Below, piece after piece: positions 49,976 to 63,092 of a stretch of 64,000 nt of DNA. Source of the DNA: Gorsachius magnificus (lineage: Eukaryota; Chordata; Aves; Pelecaniformes; Ardeidae); NCBI GenBank assembly GCA_034008185.1, contig CM067081.1, forward strand, positions 4,773,821 through 4,837,820, read 5' to 3'. A program made the position numbers and the translations under genes. The stretch's first letter is position 1. Every line of letters starts with the position of its first letter. A model generated the notes under the pieces. That model was given only the letters and a program-made list of their open reading frames with translations. It did no database searches and was not told where the DNA came from.

Positions 49976-51524
49976 GGGTTTCTTCCTTTCTCCAGGCAGG
50001 CTCGTAACAAAGGGACTTACACATTGCACAACCAGCAAAGCAGCACAGAAACCAGGCAATCTATGTTTGGGGTGCTATTCGTGAAGCTGAGCAGGGGCTG
50101 TATGTAAGGGCCCTTTCAAGCAGCGGAGCAACTGGCTTTCAGATACAGGTTGCTTAACCTGATCAATGGTCATGCAATGACATACCTGAAACTGCCTCCT
50201 TCAGGAGCCAAAGCACCTCTCAAACGAGATTCCTCTGAGAAAAAGGGACTCAGGGCTTAGAATTCTTTTGTGGGAGCAAAGGGTTCACACCCTCAGCAGC
50301 TGAGATATCCTTGTCACCAAGTCTCTCGCTTTCCTGGCAAGTGCTGCAAGTGTTAAGCTACTGCTAAAAAGTTCACCCCAACATATTCTGTTGACTGAAT
50401 CCAAGCCAATTCAAGCAATCATCTGAGCACAGCTTGGAAAGTGGTCTCAGACAACTCACATATAGGCATGTTTCTCAAATCCTGGCCAAGAGGAAAGTGG
50501 CCACACACTCTATGCACCCTGAGCACACTCTGGGCAAAACCTTAGGTTTTTAAGGGAACTTTCTGCCCCAGAGAGGAAGCAGGAGTTTGCCTCAGGTGCT
50601 AAAGCAGATCTGGCAGATCTTTCCTGAATTTCTTCTCCGAGCATTGGTGCCCAAACTCTGTTTTAGCATCTTTACAGGTGCAGAAATGCTTTGTGAAATG
50701 CGTGTCCAAGCCTGTCTTTTCTGAAGATGGTTTGTGTCACCTTCTGTTACATCTGATATGCCAGCAGTGCCTTCTTCCCATCAGTAAATTCCCTCATTTG
50801 AGCAGACAATGGTACGTTTCTTTCAACACAGAGGACACTTCCATGGTTTCTTCCTGAATCTATTAATCAAAGGCATTTCATTAAGGACTAGTCAAAAGTG
50901 GTAGGAGCTCACCCAAGCTGGGAAGACAACCCACAGCCACTGCTAGACACTGTTCACAACACATCATCCTCAGTAATGGCACAACCAGCACCTGCTCCTG
51001 GATGCTATAATGCCTGGGTCCACACCGCCCTCCGGACAGCCCCAGCGCTAACAACCACCAGCGGGTGATACTCAAGTGTTACTGTCCAACACAGAATCAG
51101 TGAAGAGATGAAACTTGAAAATGTGAACTGGTCATTTTGTTCTCTTACTTGAGGAAAGGTTGATTAACAGTCATCATAAAACTGAAGAAGAGAAGCTGGG
51201 TGATTTATAACAAATTATACCAGCTAGCCAATCTTTTCAGGTACAGCAGACTTGCTCATCTTTTTAGCTGTGCTTTCTGGCTCCTCCAAGCTGACCCTGT
51301 TGTTTGACTGGATCTATCTATGATGGTAAATGCTAATTTATGATGGCTGTTTTCCCAGGTGCATTCAAATCTCAACACTTCCCTTCATAAATGTAGCTAG
51401 CACATTAATGCATCATTTTTTATGGTTTCAAGGAAGCAGACAGCTCCCACACCATGCCCGGGAGACAATCTTCTTGTGCTATAAAAGCCTTGCAGGCATG
51501 AAGTAAAGGTTCACAACAGTGTGC

Positions 51525-51552
51525 AAAAAAAAAAAAAAAAAATATATATATA
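51525..51552 (+). repeat. A18 followed by (TA)n
   Basis: Homopolymer A passing directly into an AT dinucleotide repeat. Confidence 0.95.
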
Positions 51553-52499
51553 TCTGAAAGCACCCCACCACTTTGTTGGCAGCTCAAGCATTTGCAAAGA
51601 CAAAGGTTTGCATTCTAGGGTTCTCCTGGATTCTTTACAATTCCCTTTACAGCCCTGCCGCTGCCTTCATGTGTAACCCTACATACCGGCAAAGAGCAAT
51701 GCAGACTCTTGCGAGTTCCCTAACGCAGTATTTGGCATGTGGAGGGCAGATGGTGGACACATGGGTGTTAAGAAGGCCAGTGTGCAGAGCCAAAATTTCT
51801 CTTGCCAAAGAATTTGAAATGCTGCTCTCCCAAAGCATTAGGCAAGTCTCCACCTTACTGCAAGCACTACCTGGCCCTTGAATGGGGTGAGCAGGACACG
51901 AAGCGTTACATCGTGGAGTTGCACCAATGGGTTATGGTACAGTTAAACACACAGCATTGATTTGCCTCAGAGAATCCATTCCTGAATTACATCGTCCCTG
52001 AAGTGAGAGTTGGTTCCTAGTGGCAGCAATAACTCATACTCAAGGCTGCACGGAGAGGCAAAAATCCTATGTGCAGTGGCTTTGTGGCTCTGACCTGCTC
52101 GCTGCTCCAGGGTTTGAGGAACTAAGGCAACTTTTAGTTGCTCTGGCTCAGGAGGAAAGAAGGATAGCATAAGGATTGCTCCCTCTGGGAGCTCTTGGGT
52201 AGCCTCTGGTGGAGTGCAGACTGAACTTGCAAAGGCAAAACAGGGCCACATGTACATTGGAACCCTGTGTTTGTGGTAAGCTAAATGTAGCTATCATGAA
52301 TGAGACAAAAACTGAGGGGCAGAAGCTTTGCTACTACACTTCTTGCAGAAAAAGAGAAGAGGATGGGTTATTTTCTTCGCTCCCAAAGGAAGATCATTGA
52401 CCAGGTGACTTGTAAGAAAAATGAAGTTGCTATGCTTCCTATGTAATGGTGTGCAATACACATTAGGATAGGCCAGCATTATTTGACTGGGAAGATTAA

Positions 52500-52538
52500 C
52501 TGTCTCTCTGTCTGTCTATCCATCTGTCTGTCTATCTA
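52500..52538 (+). repeat. TCTG/TCTA tetranucleotide microsatellite
   Basis: TGTCTGTCTATCCATCTGTC-type imperfect array, about nine units. Confidence 0.9.
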
Positions 52539-53387
52539 CATTATCCTGCAGTAATCACTAAAATAAGCCTTTGGAAGTGTTAAAATTGGGAAGAGGCAGC
52601 AGAGAACAGCAGACAACTGAATATTGACTGCTAATGAATATGAAGGATTAGATAATATTAGGAACATTTATATTCCAGACGTATTTTTCATCTGAGAAAG
52701 ACTCTTGCCTTTCACAAGTAAAATAGATTCGCTTTAGGCAGAGTTCAGCAGCTGTTTAGTAACTCGAATTGTTCAAAGCAGGGATGTGGTCAGTTCCACC
52801 TCCCGGAGAACCAGCAAGCTGTTCCCTATCTGGAAGACTTTGATACTCTAGAAAAGCCCAAAAGAATAACAAAGGCCCTCAAGTGAACTTACTGTGTTGA
52901 TCAGACAGAACTTTTAGACCAAAAGAGAAATTTAGTTTAATAGTTGTAATTCTCTCATGGTTTCAGGACAGTGGCATGTACCCAGCCAACGATAGGGTGG
53001 ATTGGCCAATTCTTGGGTTCTCAGTATGGAGGCAGTCATAGAGTTAGATGATTTCTCCAGAGCAAAGATGGTTAAAACAGTTTTGCTGCCCGATAGCATA
53101 TCTGTGAGACTGTGAAGAACATCCTCTCCTCTTCCCCTCCTTTTCTTCTGTACACTCTGTTCCTGATGGAGGAGTCTCCACAGATGCAATGGAGCCCATA
53201 CTTAGCCTCCGGCATATCAGCCTGTTCTCAAGACTTTGTCAAATGCACTTCTAGGACTTGTCACAGAAGATAATTTCCTTGGTCTTTTAAACCTTCAAAC
53301 TTCTTATTCTTCAAGCACATGACAGAGGACTCAGTGTGGGGTGAGACAGGACTACTCTCAGTTAGTGAGGGTTTGCAGCCATGAATT

Positions 53388-53424
53388 AGAGAAGTTATTT
53401 TCTGTGAAAAGAGAAGTTATTTTC
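53388..53424 (+). repeat. Short direct repeat
   Basis: AGAGAAGTTATTTTCT occurs twice, separated by a few bases. Confidence 0.85.
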
Positions 53425-54714
53425 TCAGCATGTTTTAAGGAAACACCTCCCATTTGTTGTAGTACAGGTGGCCTCTTTGGTCAGACGTGCAAAATCCTAG
53501 GCTTTTACCCAGGTTGTTAAAGCTCTGTCACTGCACTGGTTTCCCTTGACTGATACGGGATGATCGCCTGCTCTCAGTTACTTGCTACAACTCCTTTCAA
53601 GTTGACAGCCTTTGTGCTTCAAAGTGTAAACAAAGTGGATCTGGGTGTGAAACCTAAGTGCTTGCCTTGACAAATGACACTTGTGTATGGAGAGGGGACC
53701 GCTCTCCGTGACACCTTTTTTCTAACCTGAACAGAGATTACATTTCACCAAGTCTCTCTCTGAGTGACTTCTGCGAGAGCCTTGTTATTGTTTGTCTGAA
53801 CAGCCTCCAGATTTAAGAGGCAAACACGCCCTGTAATTTGGTACTCGTCTCCCTCAGGGTATGATTAGTCTGGGATCTGATGAAAAGGATTCTGACTTCA
53901 GCTCCCATTATCCCGAGGAATTTCCGGCTGCAGGGATCTTGATTAGCAGACACAGGATACCACAATGCGGGAACCAGCTTCCCATGAGCTCAGGCAGGGT
54001 GAAGCCCCCCCTGCCCCGCAGCGTGGTGTCTCAGCTTTGAGAGATGCTGCTCTGAGCAGAAAGTGACTCAACAGGCAGCGGTCACCAACCAAAATTAGGC
54101 ACCTACAAGGTAATATCTGAAATAGCTCAGAGAGATGATGCCCTAAATCTATTTCTCTCTGCTGATGGCACCCATGGTGACTAGCTCAGATGTCTGACTT
54201 CTAAAGCATCATGAAAGGACTCTCATCTCCATTGCTTACATTCATGGGCATACGAAGACAAATTCAGCAATATCCCTGAAATCCTTTATGGTCAACAGTC
54301 AAATAAACCACCTTTCTCCAGTCCTGAGCATGCATCACTCCAGAGACTGCGACAGGACCTCAAAAGAGGGGGAAGACATAGTGTTCATGCACATACTACA
54401 TGCTCTTTCAAGAGGCTCGTCAGGCCTACACCTCTTCAGAGCTCTTCAAAGCACAGCAGTTTCCCAAGTTATAATGTTTGTGGTGACAAAGTGGCTGCAT
54501 CGAATATTGGCTCAATTCTGCTTCCTAAACACAGGTGCCTATTGTCATTTGACTTGCCTTTGGAAGAGAAATCCGAAGGCAGCTGTGACACATGAAACAT
54601 ATATATGCACTCTACTAGAGATCCAAGTTATTGTGGAGGGGAAGCCTGAAGCCAGCTGGGGTACTCTAGGATGTCTCAGATTGTGCTGGGCAAAAGGCAA
54701 CAGACATTAAATTG

Positions 54715-54937
54715 GACATGGAAAATTATGACTAGATATTAGGAGAAAAATGCTTACTGTAAGGATGGTCATATACTGGAGCAGGTTGCCCAGAGAGGTG
54801 GAATCTCCATCCTTGGAAGTGTTCAAGAGCTGACTGTTCACAGTCCTGAGCAACCTGATATAATTATACGTGCTTTGAGCAGGGGGTTGAACTAGACAAC
54901 TGCTGGAGGTCCCTTCCAACCTAAATTACTCTATGGA
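54715..54937 (+). mobile_element. CR1 LINE, diverged 3' end
   Basis: 'actagatattaggagaaaa' through 'caggttgcccagagaggtgg' and 'ggtcccttccaacct' correspond to the ORF2 end and 3' UTR of CR1. Several indels; older than its neighbours. Confidence 0.85.
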
Positions 54938-55401
54938 TGTTCTTCAAATGTCTCCAGCTGTCTTGCTACAGGGATCAACATAACAACTAGGAAACAGGTC
55001 CAGAATCAGCCTTTCTTTACCAGTCCATGTAACCATATTCAAATCCCTGGGCTAAACAAGGAACTCAGGCTTCAGAGTAGGATTGCCTGACCACTGCTGA
55101 TGCCCCTGCATCTCAGAGGTTGAGATTCTAGATCTGGGCCCACAAATACAGCACAAATGATCCATAAACATGTACAAAAATCAGCTTGAAAAGGTAAACG
55201 TATACCTGTTCCACTTTCCAGCTGATGAGGGTCCTTAGTAGTAATGTAGGAAAATGAAAGGAATAGCACAGAGTATGACATGGATTATCTGTAAACTGTA
55301 ATGCACACCATGTACATGTATTTTTTTTAGTGTACCAAGAGTAAGGTCAACACTCATTTGTGGGCTCTGACACATGAATAAGCCGTCACATGGCGACATA
55401 G

Positions 55402-56358
55402 AATAGAATCATAGAATCACCTCGGTTGGAAAAGACCTTTAAGATCATCGAGTCCAACCGTTAACCTAGCACTGCCATCCCACCACTAAACCATGTCCCT
55501 AAGCACCTCATCTCTCCTTCTTTTAAAGACCTCCAGGGATGAGGACTCCACCACCTCCCTGGGCAGCCCATTCCAGAGCCTGACAACCCTCTCGGTGAAG
55601 AAGTTTTTCCTAATGTCTAGCCTAAACCTGCCCTGGCACAGCTTCAAACCATTCCCCCTCGTCCTATCATCTGTTACCAGGGAGAAGAGGCCGACCCCCA
55701 CCTCACTACAGCCTCCTCTCAGGCAGTTGTAGAGGGCGATCAGGGCTCCCCTCAGCCTCCTCTTCTCCAGACTAAACAACCCCAGTTCCCTCAGCCGCTC
55801 TTCGTATGGCTTGTGTTCCAGACCCCTCACCAGCTTGGTTGCTCTCCTCTGGACCTGTTCCAGCAAGGCAACATCTTTCTTGTAGTGCGGGGCCCAAAAC
55901 TGAACACAGTATTCGAGGTGCGGCCTCACCAGCACCGAGTACAGGGGCACGATCACTTCCCTACTCCTGCTGGCCACACTATTCCTGATACAGGCCAGGA
56001 TGCCATTGGCCTTCTTGGCCACCTGGGCACACTGCTGGCTCATATTCAGGCGGCTGTCAATCAGTACCCCCAGGTCTTTTTCCACCAGGCAGCTTTCCAG
56101 CCACTCTTCCCCAAGCCTCTAGCGCTGCATGGGGTTGTTGTGACCAAAGTGCAGGACCCGGCCCTTGGCCTTGTTGAACCTCATACAGTTGGCCTCGGCC
56201 CATCGATCCAGCCTGTCCAGGTCCCTCTGCAGAGCCCTCCTCCCCTCCAGCAGATCAACACTACCACCCAGTTTGGTGTCATCTGCAAATTTACTGAGGG
56301 CACACTCAATCCCCTCATCCAGGTCATTGATAAAGATATTAAACAAGACCGGCCCTAG
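55402..56358 (-). mobile_element. CR1 LINE, best preserved copy (RT to 3' end)
   Basis: 957 bp. From the right it encodes [20 protein letters not shown] with the catalytic F-A-D-D motif intact, then [18 protein letters not shown], a single in-frame TAG (56119-56121), then a 199-codon open stretch ([20 protein letters not shown] through [19 protein letters not shown]) to the natural stop. The 3' UTR and an AATAGAATCATAGAATCA tail follow. It lacks the endonuclease and the first RT motifs, so it cannot move by itself. It is the youngest-looking CR1 here. Confidence 0.95.
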
Positions 56359-57873
56359 ACAATGCTACATAACAAGACATGCTACAACCTATCAGTTGCT
56401 CTGCTCTAGCTGTGTACACCACTGCTCCACATAAGTTCGCCAAATGCAAGTTAGCAGCTGGTGTGCACTAACTTGTAAACATGTCGAAGCCTTTTGTCTC
56501 TCCTGTCTACATCTGCCGTCCTGCAGGCGAGCAAGATGACGTACGGCTCGTTTCAAGGTGAGGGCAACCCAGTTACAAGGTTAGCACCTTGAACCAGGAG
56601 ATATGAGGAGATGGTGTTCCACCAACCTGCTCATGGTCTGATCATGCTCTTTTTGATGTTATACAGAGGTGGTCTACCTTGTATGTTAGGCTGGATTACT
56701 CCTTCTCCCCTCTCTCTCTTTCTAAAAAATTCACAGGGTTTTTGTTGGTTATTTTTTCCACAGAAACTGGGATTATCCTTGGCTCTATTTAACATATTTT
56801 TACACATCTGATGTGATCAACTTTATTGCTGCCCTGTGTCAGCTGTAAATAGGAAAGGCGAGTACAGTGATATTCAGTTTCATGTGAGGCAAAAAGCGAC
56901 CTTTGTTTTATAGTGTGTACTCTTTGTATGGTTCTCCAATTTTTTCCATCTTTTCTAAAGGGATAATTTGGTCCATTTGCCATGCCAGATGTGCAGAAGT
57001 ATTTTAAATATTCAATCAGAATCCCAGTTGCTGTGAAGCAGATAATTACAGTCTTGGCTTGGCTATTTTTGTATTTTTTTTTAACTGTACTGTTCCTGTG
57101 AATATGCTAAAACAGAGGCTTGCAAAATGCAGTCTCCACTTCACAGTCTGGGTCCTGGCCCAGACTTGTGGTTTACAAAGCCTTTTGCTGAGTGACAACA
57201 AAACAAATTATGCAGTCTCCCTTATGCCTTAAATTTAATATCTCATCTCCTGCCCCCTAATTCAAACCTTCACACTGCACCAGGGTTTCCTTTGTAATGA
57301 GATAACTCTGAATATTAAGTTTGCATTACGCAGGGCTATTATTCACAGGCCTGACATCATTACATATGGAACGGTAATCAATAAAACATGGCTCGAGAGG
57401 GATTGGATGGCTTGTGGGCATGGGGATCAGTCACCGAAGCCTCTAAGTTTCTGCAAAACATCCATCCCAAGTCAGTAGTGACCTACCAGAGAGCCTTGAT
57501 GAAAACCTCTGGCAGCGAGGCCAAAGTTCGAACAGTCAGGGGAGTTTGCGGTGGTCCCTCCGTGTCACTGCCGAGCCACCCGGCTGGGGTGGAGCAATGG
57601 GATGAGTGCATGGCCTCTGCCTGCTCTCTGGTATATGGACTTGATTTGAGGATAAACAAACCTCCCTCTTCAGCCCTGGCACCTCAAGTCCAAGCCCATT
57701 TCATTTGAATTCAAATCCACTCCGGCTGAGTCAGCCTGGCAGCCTTCGCTGTCTGTTCTCCACCAGCTGTCAAAAACCAATCTGCCCTGCAGAATCAAGC
57801 CCAGCTGACGGTTCACTGTGCAAGGTTTATCGGCTCTGCGAAGCCTGACATATCACATGTGCTCATGTCCTAC

Positions 57874-58020
57874 CTCCGTCGTTGTCTTTCCCATCGCCGC
57901 ATGCCGTCTCCATGGAAGTGTCGCAGCCCGCTCCTCTCCAGCCCAGCTGGCAGACACAGTGCCAGCCGTTCATGTCCAGAGTGCATCTGCCGTTGCCGTT
58001 ACACAAGCCAGGGCATCCCT
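57874..58020 (-). CDS. TENM2: TENM2 internal exon: EGF-like repeat 8
   Basis: This is the most upstream teneurin exon in the window. The minus-strand acceptor ends in TTGCAG and the donor is GGAG|GTAGGA. The 147 nt encode [11 protein letters not shown], then [14 protein letters not shown], then [12 protein letters not shown]. Six cysteines with spacing C-x3-C-x5-C-x8-C-x-C-x8-C form one complete EGF-like module, the eighth and last of teneurins, just before the Cys-rich region. Teneurins are type II transmembrane adhesion receptors of neurons that dimerise through EGF repeats 2 and 5 and bind latrophilins across the synapse. The exon starts with two bases of a split codon and ends with one base (G) that joins AT of the next exon to give Asp. 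EGF repeats 1-7 lie beyond the right edge. The paralogue call rests mainly on the following exons. Confidence 0.95.
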
Positions 58021-58928
58021 CTGCAAGGCAAACAGCCACACGTTCAAAAGCACTGGAAAGACAAAGCGACGCAGCCTGGAAAGGGGGTAATTAAACAGCT
58101 TTTTGCCCTTTGCCTTCAGTTTATTTCTCCACTCCCATTTGGTGTCTTCCCACCTGGAGTGAACTGTCCCAATGCAGTATCAGGACGGTGGTGACCACTC
58201 AGTGGGCTGCTATCTCCCAGGAGGTCCTCACAGCACAGCCTCACTAATTGGATCGAGGGGGATGGCGAGCTTCAGGGAGGCAATGAGATTTTCCTGCTTC
58301 GTTGGTTGTAAACCCCACCCTACCCTCCGAGTCTCTCAAAGCCTTTGCTTTGTAAGACCAAGATTTGGGGTTACCTAAATTGCATGTGGGGTTGAAGCTC
58401 CTAACACCCAGCGGGATAAAGCGCCTGGCTTTCAGCAACACTGAGGCCTCAGAGCGGAAAGCGGTTGAAGCTGGCTGGAAAGGGACAGCCCTTCCTATGT
58501 TAGAAAATATTTGGCGAACACTAATTTTCTCTACTGTAGTCATTTTGGGTGGGATTCATCTCATCCGGTTACCATTCATCTGTAACGGAGATACCTTCTC
58601 TCTGTAGTCAGCAGAGAAAAAGACTGTCCCATGGCACAAATCCCCATAGATGCCCATACCCGTGAGCTGAAGCGCGCTCTGGAAACACCCATTTCTCCCC
58701 AGTGACTAGAGAGAGCCCAGCACAGAGGCAGACATTTCTTTTATAGGCGATAAAACTGAGGGAGGATGAACACCAAGTCTGCTCGCTAGGGTTTGATTTT
58801 CTCATCTGATGACCTCTCACTGAGATTTTCGTCTTTTTTTTTTTTTTTTCTTCCCTCCCCAAGAAAATAGCAGAGTAATTTCCACAGTAAGCAGCGGTGT
58901 GAGGGAGGCTGCTTAGCTTATCCAGTTC

Positions 58929-58940
58929 GGGGGGGGGGGG
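58929..58940 (+). repeat. G12 homopolymer
   Basis: Twelve G in a row, about 0.9 kb upstream (transcript sense) of the EGF8 exon. A long T run lies at about 58832-58849. Confidence 0.95.
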
Positions 58941-58984
58941 TTTACCTGCAGGGCTCAAAAATCTTTACCAAGAAGCAGTTGGAA

Positions 58985-59130
58985 ACGTAAGCCACATTTT
59001 ACAGCTTAGGAAACTGAAGTAGAAGGGACTGAAGTGACTATCAAGGTCACTCAGCAGGACTGATTGTACCAGGAACACGATTCAGTCTTCCCGAGCCCTG
59101 CGTTAATGCCCTCTCTATTTATATGTGTTA
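58985..59130 (+). mobile_element. MIR-like SINE relic
   Basis: 'cacattttacagcttaggaa', 'actgaagtgactatcaaggt' and 'cactcagcaggactgattg' then 'acgattcagtcttcccgagc' follow the MIR core order. Confidence 0.6.
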
Positions 59131-60483
59131 TGCAATCCTGCCACATAGTTTTGAGCTTCTTCAGGCCCTCAGCTTCGCAAGACGGGTTGGTTTGTGAAAC
59201 TGTGCAAGCAACACAGGCTTCTTCTGTCCTAAAGGGTTGCAACATGACGGTGAAGAGGTGTGCGTCGTTGCAACATCTGGTTGACCTCACAATGCATGAG
59301 GGTCTGCCCCAGGAACTGGTGGGACGGCAGATAGAGCACACCAGGTCATTGTGTGTCCTGCACTGGGGAAATTTGTTCAGAAATGCCTTTTAACCATGGA
59401 ATTGTTTCATGGTGAACTTAATGTCTTTTCTGGGATCGTTTTTCTAACAAGTGACAGGTTTACAGGGACCAAATGAAAAAAAAACGAAGGTGGTAAGGAA
59501 AAGTCCGCTAACAAGATCTTAAATACATTTTTCATTTACAAACATATTTGTTGTATTTCAGTCCTTTAAAGTGTGTATTTGGGGGTGGGGGAGGGCATAC
59601 AACGTGTGCGTGCATGTGTGAGCATGTGTGTGTATTTTCATACTCATACATTATATTAGTATTTATATACTACAGAAGAGCTATTTATAGGCAAGGCTAC
59701 TTGAAATTCTCCATTTTAATACCCTGCCTTCAGTTCTTACAACAGTGCCAAACTTTTAACCATTTATTCTGTTTTTTTTTCCAATGCTAGGGCTAATTTA
59801 TTTGTTTATTCCCTTTACTTATTTTCAGTACAAGCTGAAAGCATTCAGCCGTTTTGGAGAATGAGAGAGGAAGTGTACTACTTGTTAAAACTACCTGCTA
59901 AAATTACTTAGCTAGGTCGTTAATCCCACTTTGGCGTAGATAAATTCAGTTTGAATGGGACCATCATGACGGTAGAGACGTGACTGTTTTCCCCTCTTTA
60001 TAAATCTGCCTATATTTGTCTAGATGAAAAACCTCTGAAGAAATTTCACTTTATGTGCATTCTGCATGCCTCCGTTAGAGCTTGGCTGGTGAATCACCAT
60101 TGAGCACCCTTCATTTTTTACTGCTTGGACTCTTTATAACCCATCCTAAAAAAGAAAATCCTTGCAAAGGTGCTGTGGTGTTGACCTGCACCGGAGTGCA
60201 GTTAGAACCAAAAAGAGCTGAGTGATGAGAAGTTGAAGACACCACTGTAAAAGGATGAGAGAAGAAGGGTTGGATACTACTAGATTTTAACCCAGCAAGC
60301 AGTGTTTAATTCCTGGAGCAGACTCTTACTGTCTGCAATGGGAAGAAGATCGGGTTTAGAAGTTTTTGCTGCGAGCTAGGACAAAAAGTCTCCTGGGTTT
60401 GGTTCCAAGCCATGTAGGAACAGGTCCGAATCCTGGAAACAGTTTAGGTTAGACCTATGAGTTAGACCTTTTCCCTCTCTAGT

Positions 60484-60991
60484 TGGCACTTGTCAGGCCT
60501 CACCTGGAGTACTGTGTACTGTTCCGGTCCCTGCTATACAAAAAAAGACAGGGGTTCCAGAGCAGAGCCACCAAGATGATCCAAGGGCTGGGAATCCCCT
60601 CTTAGCCGTATGAGGATGGGCTGAGAGAGCTGGGTTTGTTCAGCCTTGAGAAAAGGAGGGGATCTCATCACCACGTACCAGTACCTAAGGAGTAGCTACA
60701 AAGAAGATGGAGACTCCCTTTACACAAGGAGTCACATGGAGAGGACAAGGGGGAATGGACACAAGTTGCTCTTGGGGAGATTCCCATTGGACGTGAGAGG
60801 GGAATTTTTCTGCGTGAGAACAGTCACCCATTGGCATAATCTCCCCAGGGGAGAGGTTGACTCCACCACTTTGGACACTTTTAAGACTCAGCTGGACAGG
60901 GTGCTGAGCCATCTTGTCTAGACTGTGCTCTTGCCTAGAAAGGTTGGACCAGATGATCCTTGAGGCCCCTTCCAACCTGGGATTCTATGAT
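60484..60991 (+). mobile_element. CR1 LINE, 3' end (third subgroup)
   Basis: Encodes pieces such as CQASPGVLCTVPVPAI-type text near 60490, [30 protein letters not shown] and LPRGEVDSTTLDTFKTQLDR, then a 3' UTR ending in GGGATTCTATGATCC. It differs from the other two subgroups in its ORF2 end. Frame breaks are present. Confidence 0.88.
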
Positions 60992-61369
60992 CCCGTGAGC
61001 TTTCACATGATGAAAATTCAGAGGGAAAAGAAGGATTTAATTTTGTTTCAATTGGTTTTGTTTCAATTATATTTTGCATTTCAGAATCTTTGGAACAAAG
61101 ATCTCAAAAGCAAAGATCTAACATTATTAGACAGAAAAGATACTGTAGTGATTGATCACTTGCTCGAAGACTGACAAAAGCAAAGGATCTTCAAATGTCT
61201 CACATGGGGACTCTCCAGCAAGTATAAGGAAAAACTAGTATAACTAAAAATTAGGAGCTCATACAGGGGAGCTGCATGTGCCCTACTCTCCCAGGCTTAG
61301 GAAAGGGGGAATATGTAGTGGCAGAAAATAGCTGATATAATTAGGATGGGAGCACCTTCTGCATCTGAG

Positions 61370-61640
61370 GAAAGGAGAAGAGCTTGATTTGTCTAGTCTA
61401 GCACAGCAAAGGCTGGAAAGACAATGATTGTTTTCCACAAATGCATGAAACAGATAAACAGTGGAAAAAAATGGAATAAACCAAGCATAATAAATTCTGG
61501 CTGGAAATTAAAAAAAAAAAAAAAAAAAGTCATTTGCCAGGATCAAAGGAATAAAGTTTTGGAGTAGCCTCCCAGTAGGAATATTAAGGAGAAGAAGCCT
61601 TACTGGTCAATCCATAGAGCTTGGTAAATTTATATAAAGT
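61370..61640 (+). mobile_element. Ancient CR1-like relic with internal poly(A)
   Basis: 'gatttgtctagtctagcaca', 'aaaggctggaaagacaatg' and 'ttttggagtagcctcccag' read like the ORF2 end of an old reptilian CR1 lineage. The A19 tract at 61510-61528 interrupts it. Highly decayed. Confidence 0.6.
61510..61528 (+). repeat. A19 homopolymer
   Basis: Nineteen A in a row inside the old CR1 relic. Confidence 0.95.
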
Positions 61641-63092
61641 TTTCCACAGTGTTGTCACCCTTGACAGCAGAAGACTGGATTCTAACTGAGGAGACCCCTT
61701 TAAGCCCTATGTCTTTGAATTTTGTGTGCAGTTCATTGTCTATGTGTTTGAGGCTATCTGAATGGACGTTCATGATTTCCAATGAATCTCTTTGACCTGG
61801 ACCCACAGAAACTAAGTCAAGCATCTCAGAAGGCAGACAGACAGAGGAAAAGCATCAGTTGGGAGATGAGAGACAGAAGAGAGAGAGAATCTCATGAGAT
61901 TATGCCTTCCCAAAGTGTCTAGTCCTCTTCCTTTACTATTAAGGGAATCCAGCATGACTAGCTGAGACATCCCACCCGTAATGTCAAAGTCCATTGTTTT
62001 GGCATCTTTCAAGTCTAGAAAGCAAATTTACCCTCTCCCATCAAGGAGAGAGTCATCTCTGGTTCCTAATGAGATAAATCTCTTCCAAGGCGTCAGAGAG
62101 AACTGTTTCCTAATGAGATAAATTCTTCTTCACAGATCCACGAACATAAGTTTCGGATATTAACCATTATATGACAAGGTACAGCAAAGTATCAGTACTG
62201 TGAGGATTAAATTGTACCTCTCCTGTGTCATGGGTTTGGTACAATTTCCAGAAGTAATGAGAAAGGAAACCATTAACAGAAAACAACACAATTAAACAGC
62301 AGCTCTCGGAAGACTTGCAGCTTCAGAAAGTTAGAAGTCATCATGGATGCATAGGCCAATGTATCTAGGAGGATGGGCCTGTAAGTACTGCTGTTTCTGG
62401 ACTGGTTTAGGGCATAAAGACTTGGCCGTCACGAACACTACGGAGACAGGAACTTACAGCGTTGGCCATTCCACAAACAGTGCACCTCAAAGCACTTGAT
62501 GAAAAGATGATACAAATAAACTTTATCTGTTCTTTTCCCCCGTGCTGGGGCATAAAGCAAAAAGATCATCTTGTCTCCAAAGTGCTTCTGAATGTCAGCA
62601 CAGCGGGATGGCTTAGTCCTCACGGATTTACACCACTGCAACTTTGTAGCTCTGATTTCTCATTGCTAGAGTCACTAATGATCCATTATTTCTGTTTGTG
62701 TTTGTTAACTATTTTGGTACTAAGAGAATTAAATATATGAATAGGGCTTGGGGGGTTGGAGGGGAAGAAAACCTTTATGTGAGTTTCCAATTGAAGCAGA
62801 CGAAAGCGCTGCTGAAAGATGATGATACTGTGGGACATTCACAAAGATGTCAGGTCTGCCATGCAAGAGATGGTACAGACCAGGGGAGCAATATAAAAAG
62901 TGGACTAATTTTGAACTAGACAAGAAAAGAGTATTGGAGTCAAAGGAAAGTGTCACCGGAGTAAGAAATTATCCTGCCATTTTAAGATTGTGGGCAAAAT
63001 AATGTGCTCTTAATCATCTGTACACTTAAGGCCTTCTCCAATTAGTCCAATTATAAACAATGTTCAATGGGATTTTTCTTCAAGCCAAGCCT

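Larger units (their letters stand above)
40534..57873 (-). other. TENM2: TENM2 intron, 17.3 kb
   Basis: The largest and most repeat-rich intron. It has CR1 copies at 41691-41912, 43487-43957, 45983-46050, 49316-49828, 54715-54937 and 55402-56358, an ancient CR1 relic (44690-45770), a MIR/L2-type tail (46360-46445), A18(TA)n at 51525-51552 and a TCTG/TCTA microsatellite (52500-52538). Stretches such as 46850-48960, 50000-51500 and 52540-54700 show nothing recognisable. Confidence 0.7.

Noticed and set aside
55486..56085. 199-codon open frame that could be taken for a host gene
   Set aside because: It is the C-terminal part of CR1 ORF2, shown by the RT-proximal motifs, the 3' UTR and the octamer tail; not a host gene.
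8767..58020. Assignment to TENM3 or TENM4 instead of TENM2
   Set aside because: The [46 protein letters not shown] and [11 protein letters not shown] stretches agree with what I recall for TENM2 and disagree with TENM3, TENM4 and TENM1 at several places.
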